From positions 1-25,286 of the forward strand of contig CAUJEQ010000029.1 of the NCBI GenBank assembly GCA_963169135.1: a DNA stretch of 25,286 nucleotides. Reading direction: 5' to 3'. Position numbers and translations under genes: made by a program. Below are positions 7,371 through 13,300 of this stretch, piece after piece. This DNA is from Chloroflexota bacterium (GTDB lineage: Bacteria > Chloroflexota > Dehalococcoidia > Tepidiformales > Tepidiformaceae). Under the pieces are notes generated by a model, which was given only the letters and a program-made list of their open reading frames with translations, was not told where the DNA came from and did no database searches. Every line of letters starts with the position of its first letter. Within the stretch, counting starts at the first letter, position 1.

Positions 7371-8741
7371 ATGGCGGACCGGGACGTAATCGCGCTCGAA
7401 CCACCAATTTCCGGCAATGCAGATGTGACGCGGGCGGTCGAAGACCGATCGTACCTGGGGTTCATCGGGTCGGCGCTTGTTGCCGCGCTTGGGGGCGGGT
7501 TCATGCTGGCGGTATGGTTGCCGCTTGCAGCGACGGCGACGGTGGGCGGGCAAGACCGGGTGCCGTGGCTGATCCAGGCGCACGGGTGGGTGCAGGTGCA
7601 GGGCTGGGCGGGGTTGTTCGTCGCGGGCATGGCAGTACGGCTCATGCCCCGGTTCGCGGGACGGCCGCCGGTGGGGCGGAAGGTCACGCTGCCGCTCCTG
7701 CTTGCACTCGCGTTGCCCGTGGCCCTGCGGATGACACTGCAACCGTGGGCCGAAGGGACGCTCGCCGAGGTGACCGCGCTGACGATCGGCGTGCTTTCGG
7801 CGGCCGGGGCGGCCGGGGTGACCGCGATCCTGGCGTGGACTCTGGGGAAGGGGCGGAAACCGCACGACCCCTGGCGGTACTTCGCGTGGGCCGGGACAGC
7901 GTGGTGGGCAGTGCTGGCGGCGATGCTGCTTGCGTGGGGGTGGAGAGCAGCTCGGAACGAAGGGCTCGCGCCGGTGGCGTGGGACGAGGTGATGACCTGG
8001 GTAGTGTTGTTCGGGCCGATCGGGAACTTCATCTGGAGCGTGCAGAGCCGGAGCGTGCCGATCTTCTTCGGGCGCAAGACGCCAACCTGGCGGCAGGCGG
8101 TCGTGCCTGGGGTGGCGTACAACGCCGGAGCGGCGCTGCTGGCGCTCTCGCTGGTGTTCGAAGGTGAGACGGCCGCGCGGTTGAGCGGCTCCGGGATGGC
8201 GCTAACGGGCGCGGGGATGGTCTGGCTGCCCGTGATCGCGGGGTCGGTGTGGGGGCGGGCGAAGCGCCTGCGGCCACGCGCGAAGCCGGCGGCCCGGTTC
8301 GTGGTCGCGGCGAATATTGCGGCAGTGTTTGCCGGTGTTTTGCTCGTGTGGGCGGGGGCACAAACGGCGCTGGATGCCGAGTACGCTGCGTTCGCAGCGC
8401 GCGACGCGGCCCGGCACGTTGTGGGTATCGGGCTGGTGACGATGCTGATCCTGGGGATGGCCCGGCTGGTGGCGCCCGTGTTTGCACTCGAACGGACAGA
8501 GTCCGGCGTGCCGAAGCTCTACGAACGCGCGCCATTCTGGCTGCTCCTGGGGGCGCTCGTCTTGCGGGGCGGCTCGGCGCTGCTGGCGGAGCAGATCAGC
8601 TACGACGCGCGGATGCACTCAGCAGCGACAGCGGGCGGCATGGCGTGGCTGGCGATCGCGATATTCGCCGTCAGCGTGCTCCGGGCGGTGCGGGCCGAGC
8701 CTGCCACGAAGCGCGCGATCGAGGCGCTGGCAAGGAAATAA
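7371..8741 (+). CDS. NnrS-like multi-pass membrane protein
   Basis: A 456-residue protein with about 11-12 hydrophobic helices. It resembles the NnrS family, haem/copper-binding membrane proteins linked to nitric oxide stress and denitrification. Supporting features are QAHGWVQVQGWAGLFVAGM ending in LMPRF (about residues 69-95, His71), and RHVVGIGLVTMLILGMARL around His349, which matches the NnrS pattern of a histidine followed by a glycine-rich helix and Met-x-x-Arg. A basic cytosolic loop (WGRAKRLRPRAKPAAR) lies near residue 295. GGGAG at 7357-7361 is 9 nt before the ATG. It is convergent with the DinB-like gene after only 25 nt. No denitrification genes are visible, so the family call is moderate. 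Confidence 0.7.
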   Translation: MADRDVIALEPPISGNADVTRAVEDRSYLGFIGSALVAALGGGFMLAVWLPLAATATVGGQDRVPWLIQAHGWVQVQGWAGLFVAGMAVRLMPRFAGRPPVGRKVTLPLLLALALPVALRMTLQPWAEGTLAEVTALTIGVLSAAGAAGVTAILAWTLGKGRKPHDPWRYFAWAGTAWWAVLAAMLLAWGWRAARNEGLAPVAWDEVMTWVVLFGPIGNFIWSVQSRSVPIFFGRKTPTWRQAVVPGVAYNAGAALLALSLVFEGETAARLSGSGMALTGAGMVWLPVIAGSVWGRAKRLRPRAKPAARFVVAANIAAVFAGVLLVWAGAQTALDAEYAAFAARDAARHVVGIGLVTMLILGMARLVAPVFALERTESGVPKLYERAPFWLLLGALVLRGGSALLAEQISYDARMHSAATAGGMAWLAIAIFAVSVLRAVRAEPATKRAIEALARK

Positions 8742-8766
8742 CGGGCACCGGCTTCGTCCAGGGCGA

Positions 8767-9327
8767 TCAGTAGGGGAGGCCTTCGAGGCCGAAGAGGGTG
8801 CGAGCGTAGCTGGCGCGGCCAAGGTGGCCGTTCCCGTGACCGATGAGGCCGTGGAGGATCGCCTCCATGCGGGGGATGGGGCCCCAGGGGCGGATCGACT
8901 GAACCTCGGAGAGGTACGCGTCGCTCATGGTGGCGATGCGCGGGACCACCGCCTCGGCCACGGCGCGGGTGTAGCGCACGAACTCGCCGGGTTCGGGGAA
9001 GGCCATGCTGTAGGCGTCCGTGGGGTCCATGCCGGTGCCCTGGTCGACTTTCGGGAGGCCCCACTGCTCGTGGAACGCGTCGCGGAGCCAGACCGGCTGC
9101 TGGCGATCGAAGACGAAGTGGATGATGTTGTCGACGGTGCGGACGACGTGCCAGACATCGAAGCCGATGCTGTTGGTGATGCCGCCGCGGGTGTCGCACA
9201 GCTGCTCCACGGTGAGGCCCTCGACGGCGCGGTCGCAGTAGAGGAGGACCCGGCCGGTGACGGTGGAGAGCTGCGCCTGGAGGGTGGGCGCATTGCCCAT
9301 GCCGGGCAGGTTGGGGGGCTGAGTCAT
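8767..9327 (-). CDS. DinB-superfamily protein
   Basis: A 186-residue helical protein of the DinB/YfiT fold, a four-helix bundle with a metal-binding histidine triad; members include thiol-dependent transferases, and many have no known reaction. His60 (DVWHVVRTVDN) and the C-terminal HxxxH at His164 and His168 (GHGNGHLGR) form the expected triad. The ATG at 9327 is preceded at 7 nt by CACAAT, the same hexamer seen before lipA, with no ribosome binding site. It is convergent with the NnrS-like gene and divergent from the CoA-transferase. The fold is fairly clear; the activity is unknown. Confidence 0.85.
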   Translation of the reverse strand: MTQPPNLPGMGNAPTLQAQLSTVTGRVLLYCDRAVEGLTVEQLCDTRGGITNSIGFDVWHVVRTVDNIIHFVFDRQQPVWLRDAFHEQWGLPKVDQGTGMDPTDAYSMAFPEPGEFVRYTRAVAEAVVPRIATMSDAYLSEVQSIRPWGPIPRMEAILHGLIGHGNGHLGRASYARTLFGLEGLPY

Positions 9328-9334
9328 GCGAGAG

Positions 9335-9364
9335 ATTGTGACAGATCCGGGGGACCAGGTTCAG
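9335..9364 (-). promoter_or_regulatory. Possible promoter of the DinB-like gene, leaderless spacing
   Basis: Minus strand: CTGAAC (9364-9359), an 18-nt spacer, CACAAT (9340-9335), then 7 nt to the ATG at 9327. The -35 match is weak. Confidence 0.45.
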
Positions 9365-9409
9365 GGGGCGAGCGAGTGCCGCGCTGAGCACCAGCAACGT
9401 GCGGCCCCG

Positions 9410-9415
9410 TATACT
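9410..9415 (+). promoter_or_regulatory. -10-like TATACT ahead of CoA-transferase
   Basis: TATACT (five of six matches) ends 9 nt before the ATG at 9425, leaving at most a few nucleotides of leader. No ribosome binding site lies in between. Confidence 0.5.
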
Positions 9416-9424
9416 TCGCGATCC

Positions 9425-10747
9425 ATGAACGACTCCCGCTATGCCAGCTGGCCCGAGGACTACGCATCGAAGCTGATGGAGCCCGCCGATGCGGCCGCAC
9501 TCGTGCGCCCGGGCGACACCATCGTCATCCCCATCGGTTCGATTACGCCCAACCTGTGCCACGCGATCTGGGACCGGCGGGACGAGCTGAGCGACATCGA
9601 CATCCTCTCGTGCGCGCCGTTTGTCGACCCGGGCTGGTACGAGCCGGGACACGCGGCGTTCCGGACACACGTGGAGCTGTTCAACACGGCGATCGCGCGG
9701 CAGTCGATGCTGCGGGGCGAGACGGACTTCGTGTCGGTGCCGTTCAGCCGGCGTTTCAAGCCGGAGGACGAGCGGGGGGGCGGGGTGTTCGGTTGCGATG
9801 TGGCGCTGATCGGGGTTTCGCCGCCGGACCGGTTCGGGTTCTGCAGTTTCGGTACCAGCCTCTGGAACAAGTTGTCCTATGCGCAGCGGGCGCGGACGGT
9901 GCTGGCGGAGGTGTTCCCGGGGTATCCGCAGACGGGCGGGACGAACCGCATCCACGTTTCGGAGATCGACGCGTTCGTGGATGGCGGGGAAACGGCGCCC
10001 ACGCGGCTTCCGCGAGAGGCGGCGCCGTTCCCGAAGGCCATCGCGGGGTACATCAACGAGATCGTGAAGCACGGCGACACGATCCAGATCGGGACCGGGA
10101 TGATGACGCTGCGGCTGGCGAATAACGGGGCGTTCGACGGGCTGGTAGACCTGGGCGTGCACAGCGAAGTGTCGACGCCGGGGCTGAACGACCTGGTCTA
10201 TACGGGAGTGATCACAGGGTCCCGGAAGAGCCGGCACCCGGGAAAGTTCGTAGCGACGGCGCTTTCGGCAACGACGCCGGAGGAGATCGAGTTCATCCAT
10301 GAGAACCCGGTGTACGAGGTCCACGAGGTCCACTACACCAACGACATCCAGCTGATCGCGGCGCACGACAACATGGTGGCGATCAACAACGCAATGACAG
10401 TGGACCTGACCGGCCAGATCGCGGCCGAGTCTATCGGGGCGGACATGTGGAGCGGGCCCGGCGGGCAGCTGGAGTTCGTGATCGGAGCGACGCTGGCCAA
10501 GAACGGCCGGAGTGTGACGATTCTCCCCGCAGCCGCGAAAGAGGATTCCGTGAGCCGGATTGTCGCTCAACACCCGCCGGGGACGGTGGTGACGGTGCCG
10601 AGACAGTTCGCGGACTACGTGGTGACCGAGTTCGGGGTGGCGAGCCTCTTCGGGAAGAGCGACCGCCAGCGTGCCCGGGAGCTCATCCACATCGCCCACC
10701 CGGACCACCGGGCTGACCTGGAGCGAGCGTTCGCCAGGACCGACTAA
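9425..10747 (+). CDS. Acetyl-CoA hydrolase/transferase family protein (4-hydroxybutyrate CoA-transferase-like)
   Basis: The protein likely moves CoA between a short-chain acyl-CoA and a carboxylate such as acetate, butyrate or 4-hydroxybutyrate. The 440-residue protein matches the Cat/AbfT group along its C-terminal domain: IQIGTGMMTLRL, LGVHSEV with the predicted catalytic Glu248 that forms the glutamyl-CoA intermediate, VITGSRKSRHPGKFVAT, DNMVAINNAMTVDLTGQI, GGQLEFVIGA, SRIV and DYVVTEFGVASL. The N-terminal domain is also present. The chosen ATG begins MNDSRYASW; an upstream in-frame start at 9326 would pass through the promoter. The stop is 7 nt from the stop of the convergent acyltransferase gene. 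The exact acyl substrate is not resolved. Confidence 0.88.
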   Translation: MNDSRYASWPEDYASKLMEPADAAALVRPGDTIVIPIGSITPNLCHAIWDRRDELSDIDILSCAPFVDPGWYEPGHAAFRTHVELFNTAIARQSMLRGETDFVSVPFSRRFKPEDERGGGVFGCDVALIGVSPPDRFGFCSFGTSLWNKLSYAQRARTVLAEVFPGYPQTGGTNRIHVSEIDAFVDGGETAPTRLPREAAPFPKAIAGYINEIVKHGDTIQIGTGMMTLRLANNGAFDGLVDLGVHSEVSTPGLNDLVYTGVITGSRKSRHPGKFVATALSATTPEEIEFIHENPVYEVHEVHYTNDIQLIAAHDNMVAINNAMTVDLTGQIAAESIGADMWSGPGGQLEFVIGATLAKNGRSVTILPAAAKEDSVSRIVAQHPPGTVVTVPRQFADYVVTEFGVASLFGKSDRQRARELIHIAHPDHRADLERAFARTD

Positions 10748-10754
10748 GCGGGGG

Positions 10755-11390
10755 CTATACAGACCTTCCGACGAGCGGCCTGGCGGGGTTGCCGGCTACG
10801 GTTGCGCCCGCGGGGACCGGGCGGATGACGACGGAACCGGCGCCGACGACCGCGTTCTCGCCGATGGTGACTCCGGGCATGATGGTGGCGCCGACACCGA
10901 TGAATGCGCCATCGCCGACGGTGACCAGCCCGGCGAGCGTGACGCCGGGCCCGAACGTGACGCCAACACCGAGGACGCAGTCGTGGTCGACCGAGCAGTT
11001 GGCGTTGAGGAGCGAATGGTCGCCGATGGTGGCATCGGGGCCGACCACCGTACCGGCGAGGACGATCACTCCCCGCTTGAGGCGCGCGTGCGGCGAGATG
11101 GTCGCGGCGGGGTGCGTTACCCGGGCGAGCAGGCCCCCGGCGGCAAGGATGTCCTCTGCGAGGTCCCGGCGGAGTGCCGGGTTGCCGGTGGCGACGACGA
11201 ATTCGAATCCGGAGTCGAGCCTGAGCTTCCATGAGGACACGGGGCCGAGCACCTCGGCGCCAAGGACGGTCGAACCGCGTTGCAGGATGTCGTCGAGCAG
11301 CCCGGCGACATGGCGGCCCGAGGCCTGGAGCGCATCGAGGACGACTCTGCCCTGGCCACCGGGACCGTGGATGAGGATGACGCTATTCAC
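10755..11390 (-). CDS. NeuD/PglD-like acyltransferase (left-handed beta-helix)
   Basis: A 211-residue protein of the sialic-acid O-acetyltransferase NeuD family, which acetylates sugars or amino sugars from acetyl-CoA. It has an N-terminal PglD-like Rossmann part (VILIHGPGGQGRVVLDAL, residues 4-21), then about seven hexapeptide-repeat coils (IGDHSLLN, VGVTFGPG, IGVGATIMPG, IGENAVVGAGSVV) and the closing AGNPARPLVG. His136 in SVDHDCVLG matches the catalytic-base histidine of PglD. The GTG at 11390 gives the typical start; TACACT ends 9 nt upstream. No glycan or flagellar sugar genes lie nearby, so its acceptor is unknown. It follows tetR by 28 nt on the same strand. Confidence 0.88.
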   Translation of the reverse strand: MNSVILIHGPGGQGRVVLDALQASGRHVAGLLDDILQRGSTVLGAEVLGPVSSWKLRLDSGFEFVVATGNPALRRDLAEDILAAGGLLARVTHPAATISPHARLKRGVIVLAGTVVGPDATIGDHSLLNANCSVDHDCVLGVGVTFGPGVTLAGLVTVGDGAFIGVGATIMPGVTIGENAVVGAGSVVIRPVPAGATVAGNPARPLVGRSV

Positions 11391-11399
11391 AGGGAACGA

Positions 11400-11405
11400 A
11401 GTGTA
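11400..11405 (-). promoter_or_regulatory. -10-like TACACT ahead of the acyltransferase
   Basis: Minus-strand TACACT lies between the tetR stop and the GTG at 11390, ending 9 nt before it. The gene may therefore have its own nearly leaderless transcript besides any read-through from tetR. Confidence 0.4.
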
Positions 11406-11418
11406 GCGGGCGGCCAGC

Positions 11419-12000
11419 TCAAGCGGTGCTCGACGAGAGGAGAGCGGCCAGCTGTGAGGCGACGGTTTGGAGGGGCTGCATGCTTCGGCGCGCGCGGGCG
11501 AGGAGGAGGGCGCCTTCGAGCGAGGCGATGACAAAGGTGGCCAACTCTTCCGCGCGGTCCGGAGAGTAACCATCTCGCACGAGGCGGCGGGCGATGACCT
11601 CCTGCCAGGCGGCGAAGGCCCCGGCGCAGGCGGCTTCGACCTCGGGGGCGCCGAGGGCGGAGGCCTCGAGAGCGGTCGTGGCCACCGGGCAGCCATCGCG
11701 GAAGTCCGAGCCGGCGAGCGACGTTTCGTAGAAGGCAGCGAAGGCGCGGATCGCTTCCGGGAGGGGCCCCGGGTTGGCCGTTGCCGCTTCGATGGCACGG
11801 GCGATGCGTGCGCTGGAGAAGCGGACGGCTTCGGCTACGAGCTGATTCTTGCCCCGGGGGAAGTGGTGGTAGAGAGAGCCCCGGGGGGCTCCCGCGGCAT
11901 CGAGCACCTCGGTGAGCCCGGTGGCAGCCATGCCCTGGCGCTGCAGCAGGCGGGCAGTGGCTGCAATCATCCGGTCCCGGGTCGTGGATGCCGCCGTCAT
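11419..12000 (-). CDS. TetR-family regulator, LmrA/YxaF type
   Basis: A 193-residue transcription regulator, probably a repressor released by a small ligand. The N-terminal TetR helix-turn-helix covers about residues 8-55 (RDRMIAATARLLQRQG, then GSLYHHFPRGKNQLVAEAV). The C-terminal half has GCPVATTALEAS near residue 104, typical of the LmrA/YxaF (QdoR) branch. It is divergent from a crotonase gene with 170 nt between starts, and that gap holds three sites resembling the LmrA/YxaF box. One site overlaps the -35 of the tetR promoter, which fits autorepression. The ATG at 12000 has no ribosome binding site but a TAACCT 7 nt upstream. The ligand is unknown. Confidence 0.9.
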   Translation of the reverse strand: MTAASTTRDRMIAATARLLQRQGMAATGLTEVLDAAGAPRGSLYHHFPRGKNQLVAEAVRFSSARIARAIEAATANPGPLPEAIRAFAAFYETSLAGSDFRDGCPVATTALEASALGAPEVEAACAGAFAAWQEVIARRLVRDGYSPDRAEELATFVIASLEGALLLARARRSMQPLQTVASQLAALLSSSTA

Positions 12001-12007
12001 GTGATCG

Positions 12008-12036
12008 AGGTTACAGAGGCTGTACCGACCGGTCTA
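12008..12036 (-). promoter_or_regulatory. tetR promoter, leaderless spacing
   Basis: Minus strand: TAGACC (12036-12031, four of six), exactly 17 nt, TAACCT (12013-12008), then 7 nt to the ATG. The -35 is part of operator copy 1. Confidence 0.6.
12019..12036 (+). promoter_or_regulatory. LmrA/YxaF-box-like operator, copy 1
   Basis: The core GACCGGTCTA (12027-12036) includes the palindrome GACCGGTC. Against the B. subtilis LmrA/YxaF box as I recall it (AWTATATAGANYGGTCTA) it matches 13 of 18 positions, including the whole right half. It covers the tetR -35. Confidence 0.55.
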
Positions 12037-12038
12037 CT

Positions 12039-12056
12039 ACTATGATGACTGGTCTA
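12039..12056 (+). promoter_or_regulatory. LmrA/YxaF-box-like operator, copy 2
   Basis: ACTATGATGACTGGTCTA matches 14 of 18 positions of the recalled LmrA/YxaF box and starts exactly 20 bp after copy 1, so the two lie on the same face of the helix. It overlaps a TATGAT that could be the -10 of the crotonase gene. Confidence 0.6.
12041..12046 (+). promoter_or_regulatory. Possible -10 (TATGAT) for the crotonase gene
   Basis: TATGAT matches TATAAT at five of six positions and sits inside operator copy 2. It would give a leader of about 115 nt ending in a strong ribosome binding site. No good -35 is seen at 17 nt. Confidence 0.35.
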
Positions 12057-12060
12057 GAGA

Positions 12061-12072
12061 TAGACTGGCCGG
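12061..12072 (+). promoter_or_regulatory. Degenerate third operator-like site
   Basis: TAGACTGGCCGG shares TAGACTGG with the left and centre of the box (9 of 12 core positions) and begins 16 bp after the core of copy 2. It is the weakest of the three. Confidence 0.35.
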
Positions 12073-12170
12073 TGACTTCGGCCCCGGTGTGCTGGGAAGA
12101 TGCGACGGAAGCGCTGCTCGAACGGTCAGCGTAACTGGCGGCTCTGCGCCAAGAAGGAGGAGGACAGACC

Positions 12171-12932
12171 ATGACGGTGCTCTACGAGATACGCGGGCCG
12201 GTGGCGGTAGTGACCATCAACCGGGCGGAGGTGCGGAACGCGATCGACCGTCCCACGGCGACGGCGCTGCGAGAGGCGTTCGAGCAGTTCGATAGCGACG
12301 ACAACCTTGCGGTGGCGGTGCTGACCGGCGCAGGAGGCACCTTCTGCGCGGGGGCCGACCTGAAGGCGGTGGCCGAAGGGCGGGGTACGCGCGTGGTGGA
12401 GGAGGGCGACGGGCCGCTGGGGCCCACGCGGATGCTGCTTTCGAAACCGGTGATCGCTGCGGTGGAGGGGTTCGCGGTGGCCGGAGGGATCGAACTGGCG
12501 GCGTGGTGCGACCTGCGGGTGGCGGCGAGCGACGCGGTGTTCGGGTGTTTCGAGCGGCGGTGGGGTGTGCCGCTGGTGGATGGAGGGACGATCCGGCTGG
12601 CGCGGCTCATCGGGCACAGCAACGCGCTGGACCTGATGCTCACGGGGCGGCCCGTTTCGGGAGAGGAAGCGCTGCGGATGGGCCTGGCGAACCGGCTGGT
12701 CCCACCGGGGACGGCCCTGGAAGCGGCCATCACATTGGCCGGACAGCTGGCAGCGTTCCCGCAGACGTGCCTGCGGCAGGACCGCCTTTCGAGCTACGAG
12801 CAGTGGGGTATGGCGATCGGCGACGCGCTCAAGAATGAGTACCGGCGGGGATGGACCGTGCTGGAGAGCAACGAAGCACGCGAGGGGGCGACGAGATTCG
12901 CTTCGGGCGAGGGCCGGCACGGGAAGTTCTGA
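12171..12932 (+). CDS. Crotonase-family enoyl-CoA hydratase/isomerase
   Basis: A 253-residue member of the crotonase family, probably hydrating trans-2-enoyl-CoA in beta-oxidation or a related acyl-CoA route. The oxyanion-hole segments are FCAGADLK (residues 58-65) and AVAGGIELA (102-110). Both glutamates used by classical enoyl-CoA hydratases have counterparts: Glu108 (GGIELA) and Glu128 (GCFERRWGVP), so hydratase activity is plausible. AAGGAGGAGG at 12153-12163 gives one of the strongest ribosome binding sites in the window. The gene is divergent from the LmrA-type tetR and probably under its control. Confidence 0.9.
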   Translation: MTVLYEIRGPVAVVTINRAEVRNAIDRPTATALREAFEQFDSDDNLAVAVLTGAGGTFCAGADLKAVAEGRGTRVVEEGDGPLGPTRMLLSKPVIAAVEGFAVAGGIELAAWCDLRVAASDAVFGCFERRWGVPLVDGGTIRLARLIGHSNALDLMLTGRPVSGEEALRMGLANRLVPPGTALEAAITLAGQLAAFPQTCLRQDRLSSYEQWGMAIGDALKNEYRRGWTVLESNEAREGATRFASGEGRHGKF

Positions 12933-12984
12933 GGCCCGGTGGAGCGGGGAAGTCACACGTTCGCCCGGTCAGGGGCCGGAGACT

Positions 12985-12997
12985 GTGCAAAATGCAC
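12985..12997. other. 13-bp palindrome GTGCAAAATGCAC
   Basis: Arms GTGCA and TGCAC flank AAA in the 225-nt gap between the crotonase gene and the response-regulator remnant. It has the look of a small dimeric-regulator site. No assigned regulator. Confidence 0.3.
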
Positions 12998-13070
12998 CGG
13001 ATCTTCACAACTTCTTCGCAAATGACCGGGTATTGTTCGCTGAACCGGTCGTCGTGCCGGTGGTTCCCTC

Positions 13071-13110
13071 GCCTGCTTCCCCGGGCCGGCGCTGATCCGG
13101 GGAAGCAGGC
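13071..13110. terminator. Perfect 14-bp hairpin, possible terminator or attenuator
   Basis: The arms at 13071-13084 and 13097-13110 are exact reverse complements around a 12-nt loop, followed by TCTCAATTCC, only slightly T-rich. It lies 138 nt after the crotonase stop and 47 nt before the remnant gene, so it could end the crotonase transcript or act within a leader. Confidence 0.55.
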
Positions 13111-13157
13111 TCTCAATTCCTGGTGGCTTAGCCGATGAGGTGGTCTCCGGAGTGGTG

Positions 13158-13292
13158 ATGAAGCCAGGAGTGCTGGTTGTCGAAGACGACGCGAAGACCG
13201 CCGAGCTAATCCGGCTCTACCTCGACCGGGACGGTTACCCGGTCGCGGTCGCGCGACACGGACGCAAAGGGCTGGAGCTGGTGCGGAGGTAG
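13158..13292 (+). pseudogene. Truncated response-regulator receiver (remnant)
   Basis: A 44-codon frame encodes the first third of a receiver domain: VLVVEDDAKTAELIRLYLDRDGY then VARHGRKGLELVRR and a TAG. This matches beta1, the acidic pocket (Glu-Asp-Asp), alpha1, beta2 and alpha2 of an OmpR-type regulator, and stops just before the strand that carries the phosphoacceptor aspartate. The following bases are the end of the convergent kinase gene (stop at 13301), so the rest is gone. GGAG at 13148-13151 still gives a good ribosome binding site for the ATG. It is most likely the scar of a deletion that brought the kinase gene next to it. Confidence 0.8.
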
Positions 13293-13300
13293 GGCGGCGG

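Noticed and set aside
10315..10335. Tandem repeat GAGGTCCAC twice
   Set aside because: It lies within the CoA-transferase coding frame (VHEVHY) and does not extend further.
8600..10708. A 702-codon open frame on the minus strand across three genes
   Set aside because: It runs through the NnrS-like gene end, the DinB-like gene and the CoA-transferase gene, with Arg/Pro/His-rich low-complexity translation. All three underlying genes have recognisable motifs in other frames.
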